Origin: Ciona intestinalis
Taxonomy: Eukaryota; Chordata; Ascidiacea; Phlebobranchia; Cionidae
Direction: 5' to 3'
Assembly (NCBI RefSeq): GCF_000224145.3
Contig: NC_020168.2
Location: forward strand, 6,154,887 to 6,218,886
Length of the DNA: 64,000 nt
The notes under the pieces were generated by a model. The model did no database searches. It was not told where the DNA came from and saw nothing but the letters and a program-made list of their open reading frames with translations. Every line of letters begins with the position of its first letter. Positions within the stretch are counted from its first letter, which is position 1. Positions 1-11,654 of this stretch are shown here, piece after piece. Made by a program: the position numbers and the translations under genes.

Positions 1-829
1 TTGCAATTAGAAGATACACAAGGAACAATCAAATACGGTTGGGTTTTCTGAATTATGAAAAACTGTTTATTCGGACTAAGCTTTCAAATCCATCAAAAAG
101 TGTTTACTTTGTAATTTAACGCATACACTGCACTTAACCAACCGTATCCACAAATTATCCACAAAAGTGAAATATTGAGCAAAATAACAGGTTTACATGG
201 AGTTGTTTAAGTTTTGAGCAGTTGGTCGGAATTTTTATTGATTTTGGAAGCAACATTCAATAACTTAACATCAGCGCCGAAATGATGGGTTTATACCATA
301 TATGTGGCGCAGTTAGCGTGCTATTTCTATTAGTTAAAAAAAAAAAAACATTGAAATCCTAAACAATGATCGTAAATTTGCCATTTGCTATACACACTTT
401 TTCATGCAATTGATTTTCAATATTAAAAGTTAAATAATATTAAATACTTGAATTTAGAATTTGGGGCGGATTTTAAAATAATCTCTTACAAAAAGCTGGA
501 CCTGCGCAATTTTCATATGAACTCACAAATTCATTCTCAGAGGCGAATACTAAAATTAGCAGGAAAACTAAAAATAGCTTCAGCAATTTTCGGGTTTTCT
601 CCGCCAGCGCAGATATACGATAAGCATAGGCTGTCAGTTCGCGACCTGGATGGCTTCAAATTTCAAAGGGAAATGTGGTTTTCTTTTCAACCAAGTGCGC
701 CTAAAGGCACCATGGCAAAATATAAACACAACAACCAGATTACGTTATTTCTCATTGCAGTATAGGACACTTTGTTTGCGTTAACACTTCAGAAATCTGC
801 CATATCATTCGACGTTTTGCAAATCAATA
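1..829. other. No gene recognised
   Basis: AT-rich sequence. The longest open frame (448-765, +) starts at a non-ATG codon, has no recognisable domain and no convincing splice context, so it is not called. A short poly-A run lies near 336-348. Nothing else is seen. Confidence 0.5.
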
Positions 830-1166
830 TATAGTAGGTCGGGGGAAGATGGGACACCTTTACCAAAAAATATCCAAATAACCTATGGTGTTTTAAAGAA
901 TTAACAACTGTCCATGGGAGTCGTGAGGATGCGGTTTTATAATTATTTAAGGGTTCTTTGTTTACTACCAAGGGTTGAAAAGGTGTTCCATCTTCTTCTC
1001 GCCCGGTTCACGCGTTTGGGGTTACCCTCAAAGTTAGCTCAAGAAAGCTTTGTAATTCTTAGTACAGGGTTATATATACATAGACCGTTGTTTATTATTT
1101 AATCGTGATTATAGGATACATTTGTATATTATGTGCTTAAGGTGTCCCAACCTACCCCATGTAGTA
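830..1166. mobile_element. MITE, composite of two copies
   Basis: The left end reads like the family terminal repeat (GTAGGTCGGGGGAAGATGGG) and is followed by the usual internal landmarks (AACAATTAACAA-like, GTCGTGAGGATGCGG, GTTCTTTGTTTACTACCAA). A first right-end-like segment (GGTGTTCCATCTTC) occurs at about 980-1000. A second right half follows, with CATAGACCGTTGTT and AAGGTGTCCCAACCTACCCC at 1140-1160. This is two overlapping or recombined copies rather than one element. Confidence 0.7.
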
Positions 1167-1532
1167 TTTACTACCTAATATGAGGGGAAAGCATTCTGAT
1201 CGTATGGTATTACGCGTAAAAATTAAACCAAGACAGGTTTGCGTTTTACTCAACGTCAAATACCTATTGTTACATAAACGTTCGTTTCGCTGCACTCGGC
1301 TGTTGTTTGTGTAATAAACCAATGATGTTATTCAACAAAACAACAGTGATATCAAAACAAACGTCAAAAGGAACGTCACATTACGTATTTGAATACGTAG
1401 TACCGTGGTTTTCTGTTCATTTTAAGTGCAGACAAAACAAGGCAGTGCTGGTAAACGAATTTTCCGTTGTATATTGTATAAACGTTGACTCGAATTGTTA
1501 TACATATACAATTGCTAATTGTTATGTATAGT
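1167..1532. other. No gene recognised
   Basis: Spacer between two MITE copies. The open frame at 1307-1531 runs up to the next MITE, has no family resemblance and is not called. Confidence 0.5.
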
Positions 1533-1735
1533 AGAGAGGGGTAAGGTGGGACACGTTATCTTTTCCCTTTCTGGTCATATTTGGTAGTACTGTATAAACA
1601 AAGAATATTAACATAATTATAGAACTTTAACCCAGCTTCTCTATAACAGCGATGTTAATTTTTTAAAACACCTTCGGAAACTATGGAATTCAGGAGCAAA
1701 CTGTATCCCAACTTACCACACAGCATCCTATATAC
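1533..1735. mobile_element. MITE copy
   Basis: Inverted ends GAGGGGTAAGGTGGGACAC at about 1534 and GTATCCCAACTTACCACACAG near 1725 enclose about 170 bp with the internal landmarks of the family. Confidence 0.65.
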
Positions 1736-2272
1736 GCAGTAGGTTCGGTCCCCCGTTGTTCTTCGTGTTTAAAATTGCTACTAAAGCTACCATAATCCGC
1801 AGTGTATTCATAGCCGCACTGGCGTTAAGTGAACATGGACAGTTACATTGTGTTATTTATTGAAAACGAAAGTTACAGAAAACGTTAGCTGCTCACGGAT
1901 TCACGGTGATCAATAATATAATACCAACATGCAATCAAAGTATTACGAAAGAGTATTTCACATAACGAGAACAGAAAAATGAGTGAACACTTTACATGAT
2001 TACGGAAATAAATACTGTTTTAACCATAATTAAATCTGCACAATTTATTAACTAAACTAATAAAAATCCAATCTGCAAAAATTCAGTGATTTTGTAATTT
2101 TTTAGATAAACTGCATTGTAAGCGTTCAAATTGTGTAAAATTGTTACTAAAAATAAAACATTCACAAAAACAGTTTTGCACAAATTGCTATCGTAATTAC
2201 CCCATTAGCTCAATGGGTAGCTTTACAAGTATATAAACAAATTTCAAATTTGTTTATGGCAAGGTTTTGTAT
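1736..2272. other. 3' flank of the Shisa-like gene, no gene seen
   Basis: AT-rich sequence downstream of the minus-strand gene that ends at 2273. At 2199-2220 there is a tRNA D-arm-like stretch (TTAGCTCAATGGGTAGC), but no matching B box or cloverleaf. It may be a SINE remnant. No gene is called. Confidence 0.5.
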
Positions 2273-4221
2273 TTACAATCCATAAGGGGAAGGGGCAGTT
2301 GCTGGTGGGTGCGATTCTGAATTATACAANNNNNNNNNNNNNNNNNNNNNNNNNNNNNNNNNNNNNNNNNNNNNNNNNNGTGGTGGGGGTTCATAGGGAG
2401 GGGGCTGCGTTTGATAACCTACGGTTGGGGCTGGGGTGGGTAGGGGGATTGGCTGGGATAGGGTTGGGGGTGTGGGTGTGGTTGGGGTTGGGGTGGGTAA
2501 GCAGATTGGCTGGGGTAAGGTTGGGGTGCGTAGGGGGGTTGTTGGGGTGGGTATGCGTTTTGGGGAACATGGGCATACCCAGTCGGGTTGGTTACACCTA
2601 GATAAAAACAATTTGTCAATATACGAATACATATCCTTGTAACTTGTTGTATCTGTGAAGTGAGGTAAAAAAAAATTAAAATTGAATCGTCACTTTTAGC
2701 AAAATGTGGTAAAGTAATAATAATAACATAATATAAGACCACACGTATCACATAACCAAAACTACACAAGTATAAAACTAGTTTATAATGTAGTGTTTTA
2801 AAGTTTACTTACCAACTACAGGTTGTTGTGTATGTACAGTGGTAGTTGTGACCACGGGAGGGTTATGGTAAGTGGGTTGGTTCCTTTTACAGCAGCATAC
2901 ACATGCAGCAATACAACCACCAATACAAAGCAGAATTCCGACCACAATTGCAACGATTACACCAATGCTGAGAGATTTATTGGTTCAACAATCGGAATTT
3001 TAATTAGATTTCACACAAAATGCTGGTTCGTATTTTCAGTTTCTGTTGTTCTTCTTGTAACATCGCAAATATATTTCATATACTGATACACATTGGCAAA
3101 TTTCACTCTTTACTGCAGATTCTCTTTATAATATTTATTTTAACTATCGGCAGTTTAACTGAGCATCAACAAGTTCTATCATTCGTGTTAGCTTTCATAC
3201 GTATCGATTTATTGTTATCAAGTTATTGAGAAAAGAGTATATATAAAAAATATATATAAAAAATGTTAGTACAAGTACAACACATTCTTTTACTGCCTAA
3301 AACACACCCCTTTTAGACCTTACTCTGGGGGTATGACCGCCTCGCTTTTTTAACTTACATTTGTTAAAAAGATCAAAAACTTGGCGCTCTCATATTTTTT
3401 TTTAAAAAGATCAAATATTTGGCTGCTATGGCAGTGTAAGGGTTAGTTCGGTTTAAATCATAAAGAAAGAGGAATTTATTACAGACTGTTGCCTTTAATA
3501 TTAATTGCGTACTTTTGTAACTGACTAACTGATGCAGCATTAAAAGAGATTAATTGAATAAACATTCATTTAATTGAAGTATGTTAAATGCCCATGGGCT
3601 TTTAAATGCCTAGTCTGTTAAATGCTTACCTGATGGTTGTAACAGTTGAAGAAATACTGGTCTCAAAGTCACAACACAGGTTGTTTGAGCAACATAATTC
3701 TGATCCTGGACAATCCAGTAAATCACTGCAGTATTTTCCCACTGCATCCCCTGCACAACAACAACTATTTTAAAGACAAATAAAAAATACAAAAATATAT
3801 ATCGTAATTTGTTTGCTTTTTATCATCAGGTCAGGAGCGTGGAGCATATATGATACACATTCAGTTACATAACCAAAATTGTAGCAAACGAATTTAGGTC
3901 AAACATATTACATATTTAATATTCACCAATCAATTTATAAGACATTACAGTGTTAAATACAATGAAAAGCATTAATTTGGGAAGTAAAACAAAGAGGTTA
4001 CTCATTATCCTTATGACTTTGTATAATAGCACTGAAATAGCAGTTTAATGAAAAGTTCTAAAATTATGAATTGTATATTTTACACATTATGATACGAACT
4101 TAAAAACAGCATATATGCTATATAACGTACATATAGACCTTATATTTATATTATATTAAGATCTTTACTTACCTAAAGCTGCCAAACTGGCAAAAATGAC
4201 AGCACATGTGAAGTAATACAT
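2273..4221 (-). CDS. Shisa-like cysteine-rich single-pass membrane protein
   Basis: Four exons on the minus strand: 4221-4173, 3750-3630, 2967-2813, 2597-2273, each with GT-AG borders and consistent phase. Exon 1 encodes a signal peptide (MYYFTCAVIFASLAALG). Exon 2 encodes a compact Cys-rich domain (KYCSDLLDCPGSELCC, then SNNLCCDFE). Exon 3 encodes a membrane helix followed by CVCCCKRNQP. Exon 4 encodes a Pro/Tyr/Gln-rich tail containing PPPYEPP. This order (signal, six-or-more Cys, TM, PY tail) is that of Shisa/CYYR1/WBP1-type adaptors, whose PPxY motifs bind WW-domain ubiquitin ligases (family knowledge). The tail is broken in this assembly: the exon 4 entry frame stops at about 2419, while the frame carrying PPPYEPP and the final YGL-stop is shifted. 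An N run (2330-2379) also lies inside it. An indel in the minisatellite is the likely cause. The exact family member is uncertain. Confidence 0.72.
2330..2379. other. Assembly gap (50 N)
   Basis: Fifty N within the last exon of the Shisa-like gene. Its true length is unknown, so the reading frame across it cannot be trusted. Confidence 1.
2390..2570 (-). repeat. GC-rich minisatellite coding a Pro-rich tail
   Basis: On the minus strand CCCCAACC/CCCCAGCC-like units recur, coding YPPQPQP/YPSQS-like repeats in the gene frame. The plus strand is a long run of G tracts (GGGTGGGTAGGGGG-like), which could form G-quadruplexes and is prone to sequencing and assembly error. Confidence 0.75.
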
Positions 4222-5252
4222 TTCACCGATTCAGGAAAATATTGAAGTAAGTTGATATGTAAACAAGGTATCTAAATGTATAGTACAGAGAACGGTAACT
4301 TTTAGCCGCCATTTTCGATAACCTCATAACGAAGGACTCTGCTTCATATAACGATAGAAATCTAAATGTATATTCGTCACGCTTGTGCAATATAAAAGTA
4401 CCAGGGTGAGTTATTCTTTAATATAATACAAAGAGAATAAAGCTCCGAGTTATCACGTATGTGAATATGTGGGCTTTGTTTCTTTTGTCAAAACTTTGTT
4501 AGTAATGTTAACTGTTGTTTTGTCGCCATACCCTGTCTTTTCGTTTTTTTATTTAAAACTTATATCAAAACTTCTCCACCGTAATCGAAGAAACAAATAA
4601 GGTATTATTATAATGACCAGAGTCGTATAAACACCGAGTAGTCCAACTGCCGTCTATGTGTGTCCAAAATAGAGCAAAAGTGGTGACTTTGACAAAGGGT
4701 TTAAACGAACTTGTTAAGTTTTGTTTGTGTTTTCCTATTGTGGGAAGGTGTAAAACAGTTTCTATTTACCTTACCAAACATTTTTTAGAAAAAATGTATA
4801 AATTTAGCCGCATTAAATGACTAAAATGTCGCAAATCAACCGCTTCTAATCATATTTTGACTTTTTTTGACACAGAAAACAAATAACACATGTTTTTTAC
4901 ATTTTTCAACCTTTAAATTTGTTTTTAGGCCCAAGTTTTTCTGTAATTTACCGAAAAACATACATTTTCCCTATACCTACTGTGTTATTTTGGACCCAAA
5001 TTGCCGTTCAATTTGTGTTTTACGTAACAATGGGTTGGACTACTCGGTATTTCTATGGCTCTGATAATGACAATGGAGGACGTGGGTTGGAAATATACAA
5101 ACTTGTTTTTTATTAAATGCGTACAACAACTCTGCAAATCAAACAAACGATTGTAAGAGCTTCATGCTATAAAGTTTAGTTGTCATTAAATATTGTTATA
5201 AAAAGCATTTGCAATATCGTTGCGAGAAAAACGTTTATGCACCTAAATCAGA
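4222..5252. other. Intergenic region between two minus-strand genes
   Basis: Upstream of the Shisa-like gene and downstream of the laccase gene. Apart from the duplicated segment at 4619-4979, nothing is recognised. The open frames at 4867-5064 and 4919-5116 lie in or next to that repeated segment and look fortuitous. Confidence 0.5.
4619..4979. repeat. Segment repeated at 10036-10395
   Basis: About 360 bp, from GAGTCGTATAAACACCGAG to CATTTTCCCTATAC, recurs nearly unchanged (a few substitutions, one small indel) next to the second assembly gap. It has no recognisable terminal repeats, so it could be a dispersed repeat or a duplicated allele. Confidence 0.85.
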
Positions 5253-5451
5253 ATATAGTAGAATGGGGTAAGATGGGACACGTTTTTAATCTATTTTATT
5301 TACCCATTTGGTGGTAAATAAAAAATATTTGCAGAATAATATAACCGTAGCCCGCAACTCTATCAGCGCGTTGTTAATTAACATAAACCGAAGCAGCAGT
5401 TATGGGTTTTAGGTGCTAACGGTATCCCATCTTATCCCGCAGTACTATATT
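5253..5451. mobile_element. MITE copy abutting the laccase stop codon
   Basis: Left end ATAGTAGAATGGGGTAAGATGG, right end GTATCCCATCTTATCCCGCAGTACTATAT. It ends two bases before the laccase stop codon (5453-5455 on the minus strand), so the laccase 3' UTR would begin inside the element. Confidence 0.85.
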
Positions 5452-5452
5452 A

Positions 5453-8400
5453 CTATGCAATTAAAACATAAAGGACGATAATCCAAATATACAAAGCAAT
5501 TGATGCGCGGTTAACTTGAACGGCTTTACTGCGGCTGCTGGCCGCTTCCCAATTACCACACTTTGGGAAATTGCTTGGGATATTGTTCTTATAACTTTGT
5601 TCACCTACTCTGAAAGCCATCAGCATACCTGTGGAATAAGTTAAGGTTAATAACACACGTACTCCAAGTCACAGTACCAAGTATAGCCTACATCGCCGTG
5701 GGTAAAGTGTTTGTTTGGTTACTCATGCGTTTTTCTGAAAGTCAGTCGGTCATACAGAAATCAACCATTCACGAAGTTACATAGGTGGTAACTCGCAAGC
5801 GGGCACGCAAAAATAAAGAAAGTTACCTATAGTCCTACATCATCACACCATAGCTTAATCGGTTATGAAGTTTTATTATTAACTGCAAGTGTCTTTCGGT
5901 ATATACCTGCTTCAAGGTGAAATGAGAGGTGACAATGAAATGACCAAACGCCCGGGTTGTCAGCAATAAATCGGATAACGATGTATCCTCCATCAGGTAC
6001 AATCACAGAGTCTTTCATAACAGGATTATTGAAATTGTAGGAGATAGACCCATTACGGTGAAGCTGCTGCACTTCGTCAAGTGAAATGGAGCCTTTCACT
6101 CTATAAAGTCGGCGTTTTAACAGCGAGCTCTTGCGTATAATTAACTTAGACGTTCTGTACCGGTTTGGAGTAATGTAGAGAGTTCAGAAGCACAGATAAT
6201 GTAACTAGCTTTCTTTGTCACATGCGGCGCAACGCTGACGCATGTTTACCAAATTTATACAGCACCCAGTGTTAACTATACTATTATAAGGGTGTTGTTC
6301 TCAAACTTAAGCTCAGTATTTCTAATATTTATGAATCTAAATATAAACCTTACTTATTCATGGCTACTACGGCAAAGTGATAGCCGTGTAAATGCATAGG
6401 ATGACCAGCATTAAACGTTCGACCTTCGTCAAAAACAACTAGTTCAACAACACTTCCAAGTTGAACGTCAGCAATGTGGGTGCATGCTCGAAACTGCAAA
6501 CAAAGTAAACCACATTTTGAAATCGCAAATAATGCTTTAGCGCACAGCATGTATCGATGATCAGTCAAACACATGAAAAGTCTACTGATCGCGGTACACA
6601 AAACGTTTTATAACACGTTCCATTTTATCATTTCCTATAAAAACAATATTAATAATAAAAAGCGCACAAGTAAAGTATTTTCACAAAATTAAACGAAAAA
6701 TTTATACCTCAGTTTTGGGTACGTTAACACCCGTAAATGTATTGCATATTGTCGATTCATCAATGTCGTCGTACTGGCTGAGAATCGGTGAATGGGGGGA
6801 TAGATACGTCACGTTGTTCAGCTGTGGGCTGTATAGATGGTGGTCTCTTGAAACAGATTTAATCGGATATAGAATACTGTCGTGGTAGGACGGGTTGTTA
6901 ACCTGTAGTATACAAAGGTGCTTGATAAAACGCAAATTTAGGTTTAATATATAGTAGGGTTGGTGGGGCAAGATGGGGCATATTTTCGTTATCTTTTCTT
7001 ATCCCATTCGACAGTGGAAAAGGATTTTTTACAGAAATATAAACCCGTAGCGCCTCGACTCTTTAAAATCGCGCGTTTTTTTTAAACATAATCCGGGAAT
7101 ATGGGATTTATAGGTACGCTAACGATATACCATGTTTCCCCACAGTAGTGTACATATCTCTCTGCTTACTAGCTTAAAGTCGAAACCAATAAAGTGAACA
7201 ACGTCTGGTTTCTGAGTTAATCTAGTTTCCACATTCTTAATGGTCGACAAGTTTGTCACGTATTTCACGTTCGATGTTTCCTTTTCGTTGAGCGGATTAA
7301 TTTTCGTTTGATTGATTGTGTCCGGTGTTGAAGCAGGCCGGGCGCCGCTGGTTGAGTTTCTATACCTATGGATTGGGGCTTTGGTCAGTTTATTTAACCA
7401 ATGGAATGTGCGGAAGCCAATCTCGAATATTTTAGGACTGCAATTTAACAAAATAAAAACAGTTTATGCTCATTAATAAACTAAGCTCTGTAAGTCCAGC
7501 AGTACGATCCATATCAAAAAATCTTATAAGAAAATTCGCAACAGTGGCGCAACCAACCTTGACCTCTACAGCCAGTAATACAATCAACATCAAATAATGT
7601 TTGAAAGGAAATGTACCAACCACAGCACAGCTCTTTGTGAACTATTCATACAATCAGCAAGTCCTTGTATTCGAATCCAGTAGCTAGCCGCTTCTTGATT
7701 TGCGTTTAACACGAAGTCATATCGTTCACCTCCATGCGTCACTAATGACGTTACATTGTATGCAGTGACGTCAACACCATCCGTGGCGATAATAGTGAGA
7801 ATATGGTAATCCACGGTAAGCTTTTAAACAAAAATATATTATATACTACACTGTGGGGTAAGATGTATTACCGTTATAGAATCTAAAATCCATATTTTCT
7901 GTTCGTGTATTGAACTGGAAGCGGTTGTATAATGATTCCGTTAACATTCTTTATTTACTACCAAAGACAAGTAGGAAAAAATGAAAACATGTACCATCTT
8001 ACCCCACGCTACTGTACTTTTAATCTCATGAAAATGTTAACAAAGCAGTCATGTTTTACCTCGAACGGACAAAAAACCGCAGCATTGTTAATGACTCGAA
8101 ACCGATAGCGCTTCCCATGAGTTACCGAGTACTTCATCATCGGCGTGTAAATTGTTTCGTTATTTCTCTGGTATTTCTGTTAACGTATAACTCTGTCAAG
8201 TTTGAACAATAACTCTCGAAAATACCAATGTAGGTCCATATAGCGCGCTCTTACAGTATATTCCCCTTTTCCGTTGATTAGCATGCCTTCTCCTTTATTA
8301 TTCCCATTTGAATGGTGATGTTGAATGTATTTTTCCATGGTAGTTTGATGAAGCCAGTCGCCAACTAAAATCGTGTGTTCGTCTGTAAAACTACAAAGTA

Positions 8401-9405
8401 TGAAAAATTGACGTCACAAGCATATCAATTAAACGCGTGCGTGTTATAAATTATCATATAGGATTTTCACGGTTTAAAATGACAGCGAAAACACTTGACA
8501 TTATAAATATATTACGCTTATAGAAACTACCACTAACCTTCATCATAAGCCCCAAAGTGCGGATTGCTAGCATCAGGTTTTCTCACTACAAAGCTACCAA
8601 ACACACCATCTGAGCGATGGAAGCCAACGTGTGCGTGCCACCAATGGGTACCTGACATCAAATATATCTATGTTTATTTCTAAATGTTTTGTAACTCACA
8701 CGAAGGGAAATTTTTTAACGAATGAATTACCAGCAGGTGTAGCTGTGAAGTTATACACAAAAGTTGTCTGTGGTGGAATTGGGCACTGAGTTAGCATTGG
8801 AACCCCGTCCATCCACGGCGTACCTCGCTGTGACATACCATGCCAATGTATAGTGGTTGCTTCCCCATTATCTAAGCGATTATGCACTCGGACAACAACA
8901 GGATCGCTCTCGCACACCTGGATGCATTGAACGTTATTTGCTTTTTGCTTGCGTTGACGACTCGGCAAATAAAACACCCACAGTAATAGAAGGACCCGGA
9001 AGCATTCGGTTGACAACAGTAATAGCGCGAGGATGGCCGTCAGCGGCAACGCATTGTGGCCTACTACAGTCCGACTCAACAAACGGGCATTCAAAGCAGG
9101 CCTTCGACAACGTTGAATACCTGATGGCATAATACATTTGCGTTCTTATACTTACAAACTATAAATGGACGTCTATGCTTACCACTCTACGGTAAAATTG
9201 TATTCGCACACCCTTGTGCTTCCGGATTGACATACTCTGTCGCACGGATGAGGTGCGTCTGCATATCAACACATAAAATTAATTGCAGTGCTTAAAATAG
9301 TGCCTGTATTTTCATAATATTTAAACTAAGCACTTTACCTTCGCCAATTACAACTGTCCAGAAAACGCAGATAACTAAAACAATTTTAACTGCCTTTTCC
9401 ACCAT
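5453..9405 (-). CDS. Secreted laccase-type multicopper oxidase
   Basis: Thirteen exons (minus): 9405-9339, 9258-9183, 9120-8982, 8917-8731, 8651-8538, 8382-8255, 8176-8060, 7820-7621, 7437-7170, 6902-6708, 6493-6354, 6100-5907, 5628-5453, giving about 666 aa in frame. A signal peptide ([21 protein letters not shown]) leads into a Cys-rich start resembling insect laccases. All four copper motifs are present: [20 protein letters not shown] and [12 protein letters not shown], which supply the type 1, 2 and 3 copper ligands. The enzyme should oxidise phenols or similar substrates with reduction of O2 to water outside the cell (family knowledge). The C-terminus is a hydrophobic stretch ([16 protein letters not shown]), suggesting membrane or GPI anchoring (inference). 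One donor (after 7621, GTTGGT) is weak, and the intron at 8918-8981 is only 64 bp. Exons 1-6 are duplicated at 11918-13068. Confidence 0.9.
6948..7158. mobile_element. MITE filling a laccase intron
   Basis: Starts ATATAGTAGGGTTGGTGGGG and ends with a CATGTTTCCCCACAGTAGTG-like right end. It occupies about 210 of the 267 bp of the intron between exons 9 and 10 and stops about 10 bp from the splice donor. Confidence 0.8.
7838..8020. mobile_element. MITE filling a laccase intron
   Basis: Ends read CACTGTGGGGTAAGATG (left) and ACCATCTTACCCCACGCTAC (right). It takes up about 180 of the 239 bp of the intron between exons 7 and 8. Confidence 0.75.
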
Positions 9406-10030
9406 ACCGAAGCTTAGCAGTGCAGAAAAAATTAAATCACAGTATTCTTTTAACAAACAAAACAGACAAAAATGGAGAGGTAGCAAGGCTGTTGTACACG
9501 ATGAAAATAACATAGTCTGCTCCCAATTAGGAGTCGGTAGTTACCCAACGTTCGACGACCTTTTTTTGCACAAAAGGTCTCCTTTTTTCAAAAGCGAGTG
9601 ATTCCTAATTCATCAATGAGCTACGTCGCAGACCGCACGAACAAACCGTGGCTTGAAACATAACGCTATAGATGTACGATTCTACAATTTAAATAAAATT
9701 TACAAGTTACCTAAAAACAGTGCGACATTATTACGGTAAAAGTTAATATTGTTGTTTATGTGGCACAGAAACCAGCAGAACCCGTTAATTTCAATAGATT
9801 AGTGACAAGTTGCAGAATAATATTAATATAAATTCTTTTTATTTGGTGTCACATCTAACCCGCTTTATAGTTGTGCAGGTATTTATTGTCAAACTTTGAA
9901 GTGGTTGTTTTAATTCAATGTTTTTTACCTCGTGGGTAAACATCATATTATACTGATATAATAACCAGATAATGAATTGTAAAGAATTATATTTAAATTA
10001 TAGTACGTGCCCATTAATTAGGGGGGGGGG
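8211..10030. repeat. Duplicated block, copy 1 (laccase exons 1-6 plus upstream)
   Basis: Nearly identical to 11874-13690 at a constant offset of 3663 bp. It starts 44 bp into the intron after laccase exon 6 and extends past the ATG through about 620 bp of upstream DNA to a poly-G tract, where the two copies part. Confidence 0.93.
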
Positions 10031-10035
10031 GGTGC
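9406..10035. other. Upstream region of laccase, no gene seen
   Basis: Probable promoter and 5' UTR side of the laccase gene. Its part at about 9755-9975 (from CAGAAACCAGCAGAACCCG to TCAAACTTTGAAG) resembles the right part of the ~650-bp repeats at 40.5 and 41.4 kb. A run of 12 G begins at 10021. Confidence 0.6.
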
Positions 10036-10395
10036 AGAGTCGTATAAACACCGAGTAGTCCAACTGCCGTCTATGTGTATCCAAAATAGAGCAAAAGTGG
10101 TGACTTTGACAATGGATTTAAACGAACTTGTTAAGTTTTGTTTGTGTTTTCCTATTGTGGGAAGGTGTAAAACAGCTTCTATTTACCTTACCAAACATTT
10201 TTTAGAAAAAATGTATAAATTTAGCCGCATTAAATGACTAAAATGTCGCAAATCAACCGCTTCTAATTCTAATTTTTGACTTTTTTTGACACAGAAAACA
10301 AATAACACATGTTTTTTACATTTTTCAACCTTTAAATTTGTTTTTAGGCCCAAGTTTTTCTGTAATTTACCGAAAAACATACATTTTCCCTATAC
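10036..10395. repeat. Copy of 4619-4979, truncated by a gap
   Basis: Near-identical to the earlier segment, beginning immediately after a G homopolymer and running straight into the N gap. This placement is typical of misjoined or allelic contig ends. Confidence 0.85.
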
Positions 10396-10445
10396 NNNNN
10401 NNNNNNNNNNNNNNNNNNNNNNNNNNNNNNNNNNNNNNNNNNNNN
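10396..10445. other. Assembly gap (50 N)
   Basis: Joins sequence matching 4.98 kb on its left to sequence matching 33.26 kb on its right. Confidence 1.
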
Positions 10446-10482
10446 CGATGAGTTGTACGACGAAGTAAAGGAGGAATTATAA
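10446..10482 (+). pseudogene. 3' coding fragment of the JmjC/EF-hand gene
   Basis: Encodes only the last residues of the JmjC protein (DELYDEVKEEL and stop), identical to the true end at 33262-33298. No other exon of that gene is present here, so it is a fragment or a contig-end artefact. Confidence 0.85.
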
Positions 10483-10887
10483 AACTTTTCAAACAAATGA
10501 AATCATATATACTCATTGTCGATGTTACGAGTTTCATGACATAGTTAAGATTATTGAACTGTTTTACACATTCATTTTTTGAGCTTAAGTTGTGTATAAG
10601 GTTCTATTACCTTACAAATATGTTTGCGAGTGTGTCGAATTCGTTGTTTTGTGCAATAAAAAGTTGGTACTTGTTGGGTTATATAAACCATATCGCAAAC
10701 GCACTCTATTTTTCGAAGAACGTAATGGTTAACAAAACGAAAAGACTGGTGTTAACGGTAAAACAAATAACAGTTGTTAAAACACGCTTATTGATGAAAA
10801 AAAGAACAAAATAATGTTTTAGAGTCTAGACTAGATAAAAGCGTGACACCCGACAGACAACTTATTAATAAACATTGTATATCTACT

Positions 10888-11080
10888 GTGAATTGAGACG
10901 GAACAGCACCTTTACCAAATATTACTTAAACATCCTAATCGTGCTTTAAACAATTACCTATTGTTCATGAGAGTCGTGGATTTTGGTTTTATAATTCTTC
11001 GAATGTTCTTTGTTTACCACCAAATGAAACGAGAAAACAGAATTGAAATTGTCCCATCTTACCCCAACCAATTTTATACT
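10888..11080. mobile_element. MITE copy, absent from the paralogous site
   Basis: Carries the internal landmarks (TTTAAACAATTA, GAGAGTCGTGG, GTTCTTTGTTTACCACCAAAT) and the right end TGTCCCATCTTACCCCAACC; the left end is worn. The corresponding place near 33612 lacks it. Confidence 0.7.
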
Positions 11081-11654
11081 TAAGAAAACTTCTTTTTCAA
11101 TCCCACATGTACCCCATATTTAGCATGCAATGCCGTAAGGACTAACTCATATAGAACAGACTAACGTACTTTTCAGGGCTCATATATAAGCTAAGAGCGA
11201 TTTTTAATAAGTACGAATATAATATCCCCTTATTTTTTAAGCATGTGCACACAAGTTATCAGTTTAAAAGTGCGGCTACAGCCAACAAAGTTCGGAAGCT
11301 AATTTAAAACAACAATGACACAATCTTTCCCTTGGTTACAGAATAAAAGCGTCGCCCGGTAGTTCCTATTCATAGAATTGTAATTACGCCGCATTGTGAC
11401 TTATATACTGTATTGTGTGGGTCGTAGACGTATGTATGGCGGTTAGGAAAAATAAATAAGATGTTTTACAATGAGAAGTTATACTTTGTGGGTGGAAACT
11501 GTTATGGCCGTGGTTTATTAAACGCAGAGTAAAGGCATCATAGAAACGTATCTTAAAAGGGCGGGTAAAGTCAAAGTATAAGGCCAAGCATTAAAGGATG
11601 CTTAAGCATATATTAGTATGTGTGTATAGTTTTGTTATTAGATGCTAACCATAC

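Noticed and set aside
448..765. 105-codon open frame
   Set aside because: Begins at a non-ATG codon, no recognisable domain and no splice or upstream context.
2199..2270. tRNA-like sequence (TTAGCTCAATGGGTAGC)
   Set aside because: It has a good D-arm/A-box look, but there is no B box, no T-arm and no full acceptor pairing. A SINE fragment at best.
8857..9132. Plus-strand ORF over laccase exons (and its copy at 12520-12858)
   Set aside because: Antisense to exons with copper motifs and conserved Cys; no independent support.
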